In this document: piece by piece, positions 46,081-54,758 of the stretch
Layout: every line of letters begins with the position of its first letter
Position numbering within the stretch: the stretch's first letter is position 1
Source: Sediminibacillus terrae
Lineage (GTDB): Bacteria > Bacillota > Bacilli > Bacillales > Amphibacillaceae
Length of the DNA: 64,000 nucleotides
Assembly: GCF_009602435.1 (NCBI RefSeq)
Contig: NZ_VZDQ01000021.1
Coordinates: forward strand, 186,001 to 250,000
Reading direction: 5' to 3'
Translations under genes and position numbers: made by a program
Notes under the pieces: model-generated
Told to the model about the DNA's origin: nothing
Database searches by the model: none
What the model saw: only the letters and a program-made list of their open reading frames with translations

Positions 46081-46936
46081 TCAGGCTGCTAATTTACGAA
46101 GAAAAGTAGAGGCATCGAGGAATCCAAAACAGGCAAAAACAATCGCTATCGTCAGCGGAAAAGGTGGAGTGGGTAAGTCCAACTTTGCTTTGAATTTCTG
46201 TTTGTCCCTATCCAAGAAACAAAAAAGTGTATTGTTGTTTGATCTGGACATCGGCATGGGGAATATCGATGTTCTGTTAGGAAAAACCAGCAAGCTTTCC
46301 ATTGTCGATATGTTTGAAGGAAGATTGCCGATTGACGACGTCATTGAACGTATATCCGACTCTTTTGCCTATATTTCTGCTGGTTCGGGACTGATGAACA
46401 TTTTTTCCATGAACGATGACCAGTTTGATTATTTTATCAGTCAATATGAAATGCTGACAGGTTTGTTCGATTTTATTGTATTCGACATGGGGGCGGGCAT
46501 AACGGAAGGAAGCGCCAATTTTTTGATGGCGGCAGATGAAGCGATTGTCGTAACCACTCCTGAACCGACTTCCCTTACAGATGCTTACGCGATGATCAAA
46601 CATATCACAAGGGAAGACCCGGTATTGCCGTTGTTTTTACTGATCAACCGAATTCCGAATCAGCGTGTCGGCAAACAAACTGCAGCCCGGCTTCAGCGTG
46701 TTGCTGGTCAGTTTTTAGGAAAAGAATTAGCCGTCCTCGGGATGCTGCCTGAAGATAAAGCGGTGGTCCAGGCAGTCATCAGTCAGACTCCCTTTGTAGA
46801 AAAAAGCCCAAAAACCGCTGCAGCCAAGGCTGTACGGGAGATGGCGGATTTATTTCTTGATGGTGATTTGCCGGGTGGCAGGCGAACGTCTTCTTCCTTT
46901 ATCAAAAAGCTTACACATTTCATCAAAGAGAGGTAG
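46073..46936 (+). CDS. flhG: Flagellum number regulator FlhG (YlxH), MinD-like ATPase
   Basis: A 287-residue MinD/ParA-type ATPase that acts with FlhF in placing flagella. It has a deviant Walker A SGKGGVGKSN (about 29-38), switch I/II with LFDLDIGMGNIDVLLG and VFDMGAGI, and a C-terminal membrane-targeting helix (FIKKLTHFIKER). The N-terminal MYDQAANLRR is the FlhF-activating segment. The ATG at 46073 sits inside flhF, with a weak GGCGGG upstream; the TTG at 46058 has none. Confidence 0.95.
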   Translation: MYDQAANLRRKVEASRNPKQAKTIAIVSGKGGVGKSNFALNFCLSLSKKQKSVLLFDLDIGMGNIDVLLGKTSKLSIVDMFEGRLPIDDVIERISDSFAYISAGSGLMNIFSMNDDQFDYFISQYEMLTGLFDFIVFDMGAGITEGSANFLMAADEAIVVTTPEPTSLTDAYAMIKHITREDPVLPLFLLINRIPNQRVGKQTAARLQRVAGQFLGKELAVLGMLPEDKAVVQAVISQTPFVEKSPKTAAAKAVREMADLFLDGDLPGGRRTSSSFIKKLTHFIKER

Positions 46937-46941
46937 TTAAC

Positions 46942-47994
46942 ATGAAACCGATACGGGTACTGGTGGTAGATGATTCAGCATTCATGAGAAAAATGATATC
47001 GGATATATTGAATTCCGACCCGCGATTGCAGGTGACCGGAACCGCACGTAACGGGCAGGATGCATTGGACAAGCTGGAGAATTTGGCTGTCGATGTCATT
47101 ACCTTGGATATCGAAATGCCGGTTTTAGATGGAATCAGCACGTTGAAGCGGATCATGGAGAAACAGACTTTGCCTGTGGTGATGCTCTCCAGTCTTACAA
47201 GCCGGGGCGCTGACAGCACTTTGGAGGCCATGTCAATTGGCGCGGTGGACTTTATCGCCAAGCCTTCCGGTTCTATCTCCTTGGATATCAACAATGTCAG
47301 AGACGAAATCATCGACAAGGTCTACCACGCGGCTGGAGTAAGAGTAAACGACAGGAAGAGAAATGAGTTTGCAGGACGTCCTGTCACACCGCAGCCGATA
47401 AAGGTGCCAAAACAGCAGCCGCTAAAAAAGATAGTTGCAATCGGAACTTCTACAGGGGGGCCGAAAGCGTTGCATGAGGTGTTGACCCGCCTCCCGGGAA
47501 ACTTTCCTGCTCCGATAGTGATTGTCCAGCATATGCCGCCTAACTTCACTAAGTCGTTGGCTAACAGGCTTGATTCCTTGTCCCAACTACATATCAAAGA
47601 AGCGGAAAACGGAGAAGTCCTGCAAAATGGCACCGCGTATATCGCACCCGGCGGGTATCAATTACGGGTGAGGCAAGTCGGAAGAACGTTGGCAGCCCAT
47701 GTAACGGAGGAAGCGCCACACAAAGGACATCGGCCTTCTGTTGATATCCTGTTTGAGTCTTTGTCAAAACAAACGCTCTATAAAATGATTACAGTGGTGA
47801 TGACAGGAATGGGGGCAGATGGCTCCTCTGGAATAGTCCAAATGAAAAAAGCTGCTGCCGATACGGTGGTGATCGCTGAATCCCAAACCAGCTCAGTCGT
47901 GTATGGAATGCCGCAGGCTGCTGTGAAAACAGGCTGTGTCGACAGAGTGGAAGATCTTGAGAATATTAGCAATGCTTTGGTAGACCAATTTTAG
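46942..47994 (+). CDS. cheB: Chemotaxis methylesterase CheB
   Basis: CheB demethylates or deamidates receptor glutamates. The 350-residue protein has a receiver domain with Asp56 and a C-terminal esterase with the catalytic triad Ser170 (GTSTGGP), His197 (QHMPP) and Asp293 (GMGADGS). GAGAGGTAG precedes the ATG. It is 5 bases from flhG, so cotranscribed. Confidence 0.97.
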   Translation: MKPIRVLVVDDSAFMRKMISDILNSDPRLQVTGTARNGQDALDKLENLAVDVITLDIEMPVLDGISTLKRIMEKQTLPVVMLSSLTSRGADSTLEAMSIGAVDFIAKPSGSISLDINNVRDEIIDKVYHAAGVRVNDRKRNEFAGRPVTPQPIKVPKQQPLKKIVAIGTSTGGPKALHEVLTRLPGNFPAPIVIVQHMPPNFTKSLANRLDSLSQLHIKEAENGEVLQNGTAYIAPGGYQLRVRQVGRTLAAHVTEEAPHKGHRPSVDILFESLSKQTLYKMITVVMTGMGADGSSGIVQMKKAAADTVVIAESQTSSVVYGMPQAAVKTGCVDRVEDLENISNALVDQF

Positions 47995-48013
47995 GCAAAT
48001 GGGGGAATGAACC

Positions 48014-50059
48014 ATGGAAACGAATGAATATTTAGAGGTATTTATTGATGAAAGCAAGGAGCATATCCAGTCTTTGAATGACCACTTACTGGAACTGGAA
48101 AAAAATCCTTCCGATTTGACGATGGTCAATGAGATTTTCCGATCCGCCCATACGTTGAAAGGAATGTCGGCAACTATGGGATACCAGGATTTAGCAGATC
48201 TGACCCACAAAATGGAGAATGTACTTGATGCCGTGCGCAATCACCAGTTGACAGTCACTACGGAAATCCTGGATATCGTTTTCGAAGCGGTGGACCAACT
48301 GGAGGAAATGGTCCTCGACATTGCTTCCGGAGGTGAGGGAAGCAAAGATGTCGCACGATTGGTTGAGCAATTGAATGCCATAGAACGAGGCGAGTCCATC
48401 CCGGAAGACAGCAGCAAGGCCGCTGTACCAGCTTCGGAACCCGTCCAAAATTCCTCTGCGTCCGATTTGGCTTCCACCCTTGATGAATTTGAGTTGACTG
48501 TCTTGAGGGAATCAAATGACCAAGGCTATAAAAACCTGGAGTTACATATAACATTACGAGAGGATTGCCTGCTTAAAGCTGCAAGAGTTTTCATGGTTTT
48601 CGAAATCCTCGAGCAATCAGGTGAAGTCATCAAATCGGATCCAACTGTCCAGGACCTAGAGGAAGAATTGTTTGAACAATCCTTTACCGTTTTGTTGGTG
48701 ACTAAAGAAAAAGCGGAAGAAATAGAGAAGAAAGTGATGAAGGTATCCGAAATAGAATCGGTGAAAGTGCAAAAATTTTCCATCGATCAACGATCCGGTA
48801 AATCCGACAGCCCCGTGGATACACAAGAAGCAGCGGAGGGAAGCGGAGCGACAGCAGTAGCAGAGGCACCTGCCAAGCAGGAAAAAGATACTGCGAAAAA
48901 AGCGCCGGTGAGCAACAAGACAATCAGAGTAAATATCGATCGGTTGGACGCTCTTATGAATTTGTTCGAAGAGTTGGTCATCGACCGCGGACGACTGGAA
49001 CAGATTGCGGACAGTTTAAAGCATGTAGAACTGCAAGAAACAGTCGAACGGATGACCAGGATATCCGGAGACTTGCAAAATATCATTTTGAACATGCGGA
49101 TGGTTCCAATCGATCAAGTATTCAATCGATTTCCGCGTATGGTGCGGCAGCTTGCGAAAGACTTAGGGAAACAAATCAATCTGGAAATCGAGGGTGCTGA
49201 AACAGAACTGGATCGAACGGTGATAGATGAAATCGGTGATCCACTTGTCCATTTGATTCGGAATGCTCTTGATCATGGTGTTGAGTTACCGGACATAAGA
49301 GAGCAAAAAGGCAAACCGCGGGAAGGTTCTTTGAAGCTGAACGCGTATCATAGCGGCAACCATGTGTTTATCGAAATCAGTGACGACGGAGCCGGCATCA
49401 ATCGTGAAAAAGTGATAAACAAAGCAGTGTCCAATGGTGTCATCACCAACGACCAGGCCGAAAATTTAACAGAAAAACAAGTATATCAGTTAATCATGGA
49501 AAGCGGATTTTCCACCGCAGACAAAATTTCAGATGTATCGGGCCGGGGAGTAGGATTGGATGTTGTCAAGAATACGATTGAATCTTTAGGCGGCAATATT
49601 ACAATCGATTCAGGACTTGACAAAGGATCTGTTTTCTCTATCCAGCTTCCGCTCACATTATCGATAATTTCCGTCATGCTGGTAGAAATCAAAGAAGAAA
49701 AATATGCAGTACCTTTGTCTTCGATCATCGAAACTGCTGTAATTAAGAAATCGAATATCATGTCGGCCCATAATAAAAAAGTGATTGATTTCCGGGGCAA
49801 TGTTGTTCCACTTATCGATTTGCAGGACGTCTTTGAAGTGCCTGGAGAAAAGCTCGATGATGAATACAGCTCCGTAGTAATCATCAGAAAAGGCGAAAAG
49901 ATGGCCGGTCTTATTGTCGATACCTTCATCGGCCAACAAGAGGTCGTTTTGAAATCGCTCGGAAATTATTTGACCGATGTATTTGCCATCTCGGGAGCAA
50001 CCATTCTGGGGGATGGTCAAGTTGCGTTAATTATCGATAGTAACTCGTTGATTGTTTAA
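48014..50059 (+). CDS. cheA: Chemotaxis histidine kinase CheA
   Basis: A 681-residue kinase with the five CheA domains: P1 with phospho-acceptor His46 (SAHTLKGM), P2, P3 dimer helix, P4 ATP-binding domain (LIRNALDHGVE, DDGAGI, GRGVGLDVV), and P5 regulatory SH3-like domain that binds CheW. A Pro/Ala/Glu-rich linker lies between P2 and P3. ATGGGGGAATG precedes the ATG. Confidence 0.98.
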   Translation: METNEYLEVFIDESKEHIQSLNDHLLELEKNPSDLTMVNEIFRSAHTLKGMSATMGYQDLADLTHKMENVLDAVRNHQLTVTTEILDIVFEAVDQLEEMVLDIASGGEGSKDVARLVEQLNAIERGESIPEDSSKAAVPASEPVQNSSASDLASTLDEFELTVLRESNDQGYKNLELHITLREDCLLKAARVFMVFEILEQSGEVIKSDPTVQDLEEELFEQSFTVLLVTKEKAEEIEKKVMKVSEIESVKVQKFSIDQRSGKSDSPVDTQEAAEGSGATAVAEAPAKQEKDTAKKAPVSNKTIRVNIDRLDALMNLFEELVIDRGRLEQIADSLKHVELQETVERMTRISGDLQNIILNMRMVPIDQVFNRFPRMVRQLAKDLGKQINLEIEGAETELDRTVIDEIGDPLVHLIRNALDHGVELPDIREQKGKPREGSLKLNAYHSGNHVFIEISDDGAGINREKVINKAVSNGVITNDQAENLTEKQVYQLIMESGFSTADKISDVSGRGVGLDVVKNTIESLGGNITIDSGLDKGSVFSIQLPLTLSIISVMLVEIKEEKYAVPLSSIIETAVIKKSNIMSAHNKKVIDFRGNVVPLIDLQDVFEVPGEKLDDEYSSVVIIRKGEKMAGLIVDTFIGQQEVVLKSLGNYLTDVFAISGATILGDGQVALIIDSNSLIV

Positions 50060-50114
50060 TTAAGTAAATGCCGTTTCATCAAAAATAAAGAATCAATATG
50101 AGGAGGACGTAGGA

Positions 50115-50585
50115 ATGCCACAAGATAATAAACAGGATATTAAGGCGATAATTTTCCAGCTGAACGAAGAGGAATTTGCGATTTCCGTACAGCAAGTCAG
50201 CGGAATTGAAAGGATGCAGCATATCACCAGAGTTCCACAAACTGCATCTTTTGTAAAAGGTGTTATCAATTTGCGCGGGGTGGTCACCCCGATCATCGAT
50301 TTACGGAAACGCTTCGGGCTTGACGCAGCAGAATTTACTGACAGTACCCGTATGATCATTGTATATATGGAGGATATGGAAGTTGGATTAATCGTTGATG
50401 CAGCGTACGATGTCATCGATATACCACAGGATGCGGTTGAACCGGCACCGGAGGTAGTGGGCGCCGTCGATGTGGATTATATCGAAGGAGTTGCTAAACT
50501 GGAAGACAGATTGTTGATTTTATTGAATCTGAATAATGTTTTAACCGATGATGAAGTCCAGGCGTTGAAAACTGTTGAAGGATAA
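50115..50585 (+). CDS. cheW: Chemotaxis coupling protein CheW
   Basis: A 156-residue CheW-type SH3-like domain (KAIIFQLNEEEFAISVQQV, FVKGVINLRGVVTPIIDLR, GLIVDAAYDV) that couples receptors to CheA. AGGAGG precedes the ATG. It lies 55 bases after cheA and 6 before cheC. Confidence 0.97.
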   Translation: MPQDNKQDIKAIIFQLNEEEFAISVQQVSGIERMQHITRVPQTASFVKGVINLRGVVTPIIDLRKRFGLDAAEFTDSTRMIIVYMEDMEVGLIVDAAYDVIDIPQDAVEPAPEVVGAVDVDYIEGVAKLEDRLLILLNLNNVLTDDEVQALKTVEG

Positions 50586-50591
50586 ACAGCC

Positions 50592-51227
50592 ATGTCATTT
50601 ATTGAAAAATTATCAACCTATCAACTTGATACTTTAAAAGAAATCGGAAATATAGGAGCCGGAAATGCTGCCACGGCTCTGTCAAAGCTGCTTAATCGCA
50701 AAATTGATATGCAGACGCCAGCTGTCCGGATTGCCAGTTTCGATGAAACAATGGAATTGGTAGGGGGGGCAGAGAAAGTCATTGTTTCTGTTTTCCTTCG
50801 GATCGAGGGAGAAGCGCCCGGCAGCATGTTCTATCTGTTTTCGCCTGAACAAGCAGAACAATTTGTACATCACATAACCGGCAATGATGAATTTTCGTTT
50901 GCCAATCCGCCATATCCGGATATGGGGTTATCGATTTTGCACGAAATAGGAAATATCTTGTCCGGCTCCTATTTGACTGCTCTTTCCGATTTTACCAAAA
51001 TTAACATGCAACCTTCAGTGCCCTCATTGTCGATGGATATGGCTGGGGCGATTATTTCGGAAGGATTGATGGAGCTTTCCAGAGAAAGCGATCATGCCAT
51101 CATTATCGATACAATGATACAGGAACCGGAAAGTGACAAAGAAGACATTGAAGGACATTTCTTTTTGCTTCCCGATCCGGAATCTTTCGAGCGAATATTC
51201 AAGGCCCTGGGAGTCAATGATCAATGA
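50592..51227 (+). CDS. cheC: CheY-P phosphatase CheC
   Basis: A 211-residue phosphatase with two active-site helices, DTLKEIGNIGAGNAATALS (about 14-32) and LSILHEIGNILSGSYLTALS (about 112-131), each with the E..N pair. It dephosphorylates CheY-P and is stimulated by CheD. ATGA overlap with cheD shows coupling. Confidence 0.97.
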   Translation: MSFIEKLSTYQLDTLKEIGNIGAGNAATALSKLLNRKIDMQTPAVRIASFDETMELVGGAEKVIVSVFLRIEGEAPGSMFYLFSPEQAEQFVHHITGNDEFSFANPPYPDMGLSILHEIGNILSGSYLTALSDFTKINMQPSVPSLSMDMAGAIISEGLMELSRESDHAIIIDTMIQEPESDKEDIEGHFFLLPDPESFERIFKALGVNDQ

Positions 51228-51721
51228 ATGCCACCAATCAAATAATCAAAGTAGGTATAGCGGATTTGAAAATCGCCAATGCTCCGGATTCTCTCCGGAC
51301 GACGGGATTGGGTTCTTGTGTAGGAGTAGTCGTTTACGACCTCTCAATCAAGCTTGCGGGCATGGCGCACGTCATGTTGCCTGATTCCACCATGTCCAGG
51401 AACGGTGAATTGAATGAAATGAAATTCGCTGATACGGCAATCGATTTGCTGATCAAGCAACTTTTGGACAAAGGGGCCCGCCGGTATGCTTTGAAGTCGA
51501 AAATAGCTGGCGGTGCGCAAATGTTTACGTTCAGTACTTCCAGTGACATGATGCGGGTCGGCAATCGGAATGTGGAGGCTGTTACTGAACGGTTGAAACA
51601 TCATCGAGTTTCGATAACTGCACAGGATGTCGGTGGAAATAACGGGAGAACGATAGAATTTTTCCCGGAAAGCGGTATTTTGAAAATCCGGACTGTCAAT
51701 ATGGGAGAATCAGAGATATAA
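51224..51721 (+). CDS. cheD: Chemotaxis receptor deamidase CheD
   Basis: A 165-residue glutamine deamidase with nucleophile Cys32 (GLGSCVGV) and His49 (AGMAHVMLP). It deamidates receptors and binds CheC. Translation is coupled to cheC by a 4-base overlap. Confidence 0.97.
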   Translation: MNATNQIIKVGIADLKIANAPDSLRTTGLGSCVGVVVYDLSIKLAGMAHVMLPDSTMSRNGELNEMKFADTAIDLLIKQLLDKGARRYALKSKIAGGAQMFTFSTSSDMMRVGNRNVEAVTERLKHHRVSITAQDVGGNNGRTIEFFPESGILKIRTVNMGESEI

Positions 51722-51776
51722 GACACATTACTGTATTTCTTTTCAGGAACAGAATGATAATGTGAGGAGGATAACC

Positions 51777-52550
51777 ATGTCCAAACAAACATCTCCTCTA
51801 GAAGAGCAATTGTGGGACAATTGGATGAGAACAAAAAGTAGTGAAACGGCCGACGAACTAATAAAAAAATATATCTATTTAGTGAACTTCCATGTCAGCC
51901 GGATATCCACCCATCTACCTGGCAGTGTCAGTAAAGATGATTTGAAAAGCCTTGGTATGATGGGGTTGTTCGATGCTCTAAAAAAATTCGAACCTGAACG
52001 CGATTTGAAGTTCGATACCTATGCTTCGTTCAGGATCCGTGGAATGATACTGGATGGTTTGCGCAAAGAGGATTGGCTGCCGCGCTCCGTAAGGGATAAA
52101 GCAAAACAAGTCGAACAAGCTGCACAGATGCTGGAGCAATCCTTTCAACGGCCGCCAAGTTCAAAAGAGATCGCCGATTATTTGGGGTTGTCAGTGTTGG
52201 AAGTGGAAGAGGCTGTCAAGGACTCTTTGTTTGCCAATGTCCTATCTATGGAAGATAAACCAAAAGATGGCGCTAGCGATCATAAAGAAGGAATTGGCTA
52301 TACATTGCCGGATAATCATTCATCCACACCGGAACAGCGCCTTATTAAGCAAGAAGATTACGCGGAATTGGAAGCCGGCATCAGAGAGTTGAACGAAAAT
52401 GAACAGATGGTGGTCAGTTTGTTTTATAAGGAAGAATTGACCCTTACAGAGATCGGCCAGGTCCTCGGTCTTACGACTTCGAGAATTTCACAGATCCACC
52501 GCAAGGCGATTTTCAAATTGAAAAACTCTCTGAATAAACTTAGCCAGTGA
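51777..52550 (+). CDS. sigD: Flagellar RNA polymerase sigma factor SigD
   Basis: SigD directs transcription of late flagellar, autolysin and chemoreceptor genes. The 257-residue FliA-type protein has region 2 (DDLKSLGMMGLFDALKKFEPER, FDTYASFRIRGMILDGLR) and region 4 with the LTLTEIGQVLGLTTSRISQIHRKA helix-turn-helix. AGGAGG lies before the ATG at 51777; the GTG at 51762 is rejected because its second and third codons form that site. It is the last gene before a terminator. Confidence 0.97.
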   Translation: MSKQTSPLEEQLWDNWMRTKSSETADELIKKYIYLVNFHVSRISTHLPGSVSKDDLKSLGMMGLFDALKKFEPERDLKFDTYASFRIRGMILDGLRKEDWLPRSVRDKAKQVEQAAQMLEQSFQRPPSSKEIADYLGLSVLEVEEAVKDSLFANVLSMEDKPKDGASDHKEGIGYTLPDNHSSTPEQRLIKQEDYAELEAGIRELNENEQMVVSLFYKEELTLTEIGQVLGLTTSRISQIHRKAIFKLKNSLNKLSQ

Positions 52551-52565
52551 TCGCTGGCGTTTTTT
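52543..52565 (+). terminator. Terminator overlapping the sigD stop codon
   Basis: GCCAG/CTGGC with a 6-base loop containing the stop codon, then GTTTTTT. It is a short stem but GC-rich; it may end the fla/che operon or reduce read-through into the next genes. Confidence 0.55.
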
Positions 52566-52768
52566 ACACAAAATAAATGATTGACCTTCGGCTGGACATG
52601 CAGCAGGAGATTTGCACCTGGAAGGAGAACTATTTACAGAGGGCTGGGCAATGTTGGTTGTCACCATTCCTGATATGGAAAGGATGCCTTTACTAAAAAG
52701 TGTCCTCGGAGAAAACATGATACAAATGCACATGTACTGTCTCGGGGGAATTCGAAGGGTGCGGGGAG
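52566..52768 (+). other. Intergenic region after sigD without a supported gene
   Basis: About 200 bases. An open frame from TTG at 52612 runs across it and through most of the next gene in another frame. It has no usable ribosome site and no recognised motif, so I do not annotate it. Confidence 0.5.
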
Positions 52769-53074
52769 ATGAGCTGGAAATCGGTGGAAATGCAAGTGGC
52801 ACTTCCGAGAGTCCAGGATGCAGCGAAGATGCAGGAACAATTACAGCAGCGGGGCCAGCAAACGCAAGAATTACTTGCTGCGGCACAAAAGAACCTGGAA
52901 GAAGTCAAGCGGAAGCAGGTCAATCATTCCGTGAACAAAGCGGATGTAAGCAACAAAGCGAAAAAGGAAAAACAATTTAACTCAAGGAATGATCAAGAAA
53001 AGAAAAAAACCGACGAGGATAAAACAGGCAACGATCATCCATTCCTCGGGCGGAAAATCGATTTCAGTGGTTAG
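52769..53074 (+). CDS. Conserved small post-sigD protein of unknown function
   Basis: A 101-residue protein with a conserved N-terminal block MSWKSVEMQVALPRVQDAAK and a Gln/Lys-rich helix (MQEQLQQRGQQTQELLAAAQ), then a highly charged, probably disordered C-terminus. Similar short proteins starting with this EMQVALPRTQD-like pattern occur after sigD in other Bacillaceae; no function is established. GAAGGGTG stands before the ATG. It lies 9 bases before swrB, so they likely share a transcript. Confidence 0.8.
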   Translation: MSWKSVEMQVALPRVQDAAKMQEQLQQRGQQTQELLAAAQKNLEEVKRKQVNHSVNKADVSNKAKKEKQFNSRNDQEKKKTDEDKTGNDHPFLGRKIDFSG

Positions 53075-53083
53075 GGGATTTAC

Positions 53084-53590
53084 ATGCTGACTTTTTTACT
53101 GTTTATCAGTTTACTATTGCACATATTCACATTCATTGCGATTCGGTTACTGTTCCAAAAGTTGCAGCAAAATGGCTATGCAGGACAGGAGAAGACTGAT
53201 ACCCTTCAACAAACGGAGGAAATCTTAAGCGCTTTTTTGCACGAAATAAGAGAAGAGAACGACCGTCTGTTGAAAGGATTGGATCAAAATCCATCCACTT
53301 ATAAGCAATCTGTTCCGAAAGATGAGGAGGTTGTTCCTGTATCTAATAAGACAGAACGGGCCCAACCATATAAACCAAGCCACAGAAAGCCTCATACCTC
53401 CACAACGGCAGATCATCCGGAATATGTTCCGCCAATTCCCGAGGTACAGCAGGATACGATAGAAGAATCAGTAACGGCGAAAGTATATTCATTATACGAC
53501 CAAGGATATACAGTCGATGAAATCGCCAAAAAGCTTGACAAAGGAAAAACAGAAGTCGAACTAATGGTAAAATTTCATCGAAAAAACTGA
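53084..53590 (+). CDS. swrB: Swarming motility protein SwrB (YlxL)
   Basis: A 168-residue protein with an N-terminal membrane anchor (about 1-24), a short coiled coil (about 27-65), a Pro/Thr-rich linker and a conserved C-terminal segment with a predicted helix-turn-helix (YSLYDQGYTVDEIAKKLDKG). The layout matches B. subtilis SwrB, which promotes maturation of the flagellar export apparatus and lies between sigD and rpsB. AGGGGA precedes the ATG. Confidence 0.88.
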   Translation: MLTFLLFISLLLHIFTFIAIRLLFQKLQQNGYAGQEKTDTLQQTEEILSAFLHEIREENDRLLKGLDQNPSTYKQSVPKDEEVVPVSNKTERAQPYKPSHRKPHTSTTADHPEYVPPIPEVQQDTIEESVTAKVYSLYDQGYTVDEIAKKLDKGKTEVELMVKFHRKN

Positions 53591-53598
53591 TATTATGC

Positions 53599-53627
53599 TT
53601 GATTGCAGAAAACCCATGTGGTATATT
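53599..53627 (+). promoter_or_regulatory. Promoter of rpsB
   Basis: TTGATT (53599-53604), 17 bases, TATATT (53622-53627). The leader of about 115 bases before rpsB carries CAGGA/TCCTG repeats, which could form a stem. Confidence 0.5.
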
Positions 53628-53748
53628 TACTTTTGGTGTTAATACACACGCTTGTAGATTTGAACAGGAGGTGCTGGCCAATCGGTTAGTTCCTGCTCAA
53701 AGAGGACGCAGGCGGAGGATCAAAAAACCATTTTAGGAGGAATTTTTC

Positions 53749-54501
53749 ATGGCAGTTATTTCAATGAAACAACTACTTGAAGCTGGTGTTCATTTTGGAC
53801 ATCAGACGCGCCGTTGGAATCCGAAGATGAAGAAATATATCTTCACAGAGCGTAACGGCATCTACATCATCGACCTGCAAAAAACCGTTAAGAAGGTTGA
53901 TGAAGCTTATCAATACGTTAAAGATATTGCTGCAGACGGCGGCTCTGTCCTTTTCGTAGGTACTAAAAAACAAGCACAGGAATCAGTTCGTGACGAAGCT
54001 ACTCGTTCTGGCATGTACTATGTCAACCAACGCTGGTTGGGCGGCACGCTTACTAACTTCCAGACAATCCGCAAACGGATCAATCGTCTGAAGGACATCG
54101 AGCGCATGGAAGAAGACGGCACTTTCGATGTACTTCCTAAAAAAGAAGTAGTAGGATTGCTTAAAGAAAAAGAACGACTAGTCAAGTTCCTTGGCGGAAT
54201 CAAAGAGATGAACAAACTTCCGGATGCATTGTTCATTATCGATCCTCGCAAAGAGCGTATTGCTGTGGCCGAGGCTCATAAATTGAACATTCCTATTATC
54301 GGAATTGTAGATACAAACTGTGATCCTGATGAAATTGACTATGTTATTCCGGCTAACGATGATGCTATCCGTGCTGTGAAACTTCTTACTTCTAAAATGG
54401 CGGATGCCATTCTGGAAGCAAAGCAGGGAGAAGAGGAAGTAGAAGCGGAAGCCGAAGCTGAAACCGAAGAAACTGCAACAGAGGAAGCAGCACAAGAGTA
54501 A
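53749..54501 (+). CDS. rpsB: 30S ribosomal protein S2
   Basis: A 250-residue protein with the S2 motifs [31 protein letters not shown] and [22 protein letters not shown] (in parts), and an acidic Glu/Ala-rich tail (about 226-250), longer than in many relatives. S2 is needed for S1-dependent initiation. TTAGGAGG precedes the ATG. Confidence 0.98.
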   Translation: MAVISMKQLLEAGVHFGHQTRRWNPKMKKYIFTERNGIYIIDLQKTVKKVDEAYQYVKDIAADGGSVLFVGTKKQAQESVRDEATRSGMYYVNQRWLGGTLTNFQTIRKRINRLKDIERMEEDGTFDVLPKKEVVGLLKEKERLVKFLGGIKEMNKLPDALFIIDPRKERIAVAEAHKLNIPIIGIVDTNCDPDEIDYVIPANDDAIRAVKLLTSKMADAILEAKQGEEEVEAEAEAETEETATEEAAQE

Positions 54502-54514
54502 GAAAAGGTTTGTG

Positions 54515-54549
54515 GGTGATAAGGGGGGGACCTTTTATCACCTTTTTTT
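54515..54549 (+). terminator. Terminator after rpsB
   Basis: Perfect 8-base stem GGTGATAA/TTATCACC, loop of 12 bases, then TTTTTTT. It divides rpsB from tsf, which are often cotranscribed. Confidence 0.8.
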
Positions 54550-54579
54550 AAGAGTTAAGTAAATATGGATTTCAGAGAC

Positions 54580-54696
54580 GTCTAGCTTCAGCGCCTACCT
54601 CTCGATCTCTTAATTCAACCCTCTCTGTGGCAAAGAAAGCCACGCCGGGGCTTGTCTTAAACTTGTCGGAGGTGAGCAAGGCGGCTGCGCTTTTCT
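54580..54696 (+). repeat. Interspersed palindromic repeat in the tsf leader
   Basis: About 117 bases from GTCTAGCTTCAGCGCCTACC to GGCGGCTGCGCTTTTCT. The ends form a long imperfect hairpin (CGCCT..ACCTC with GAGGT..AGGCG), with an inner GTGGC..GCCAC stem. From memory, it resembles the GTCTAGCTCCAGCGCC...GGCGCTTGCGCTTTT repeats scattered in intergenic regions of many Bacillaceae. Only this copy lies in the window. Confidence 0.65.
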
Positions 54697-54713
54697 TAAG
54701 AGTCTGGATAAAT

Positions 54714-54736
54714 ACCAGGAAGTGGATGTTCCTGGT
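54714..54736 (+). other. Hairpin just upstream of the tsf ribosome site
   Basis: Perfect 8-base stem ACCAGGAA/TTCCTGGT with a 7-base loop ends 8 bases before AAGGAGG. It could influence tsf translation; no family is recognised. Confidence 0.5.
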
Positions 54737-54758
54737 CTATCATAAGGAGGAATTTTTT

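Noticed and set aside
52612-52980. Possible gene directly after sigD starting at TTG
   Set aside because: The ribosome-like site is too close to the TTG, and it overlaps most of the better supported gene at 52769-53074 in another frame.
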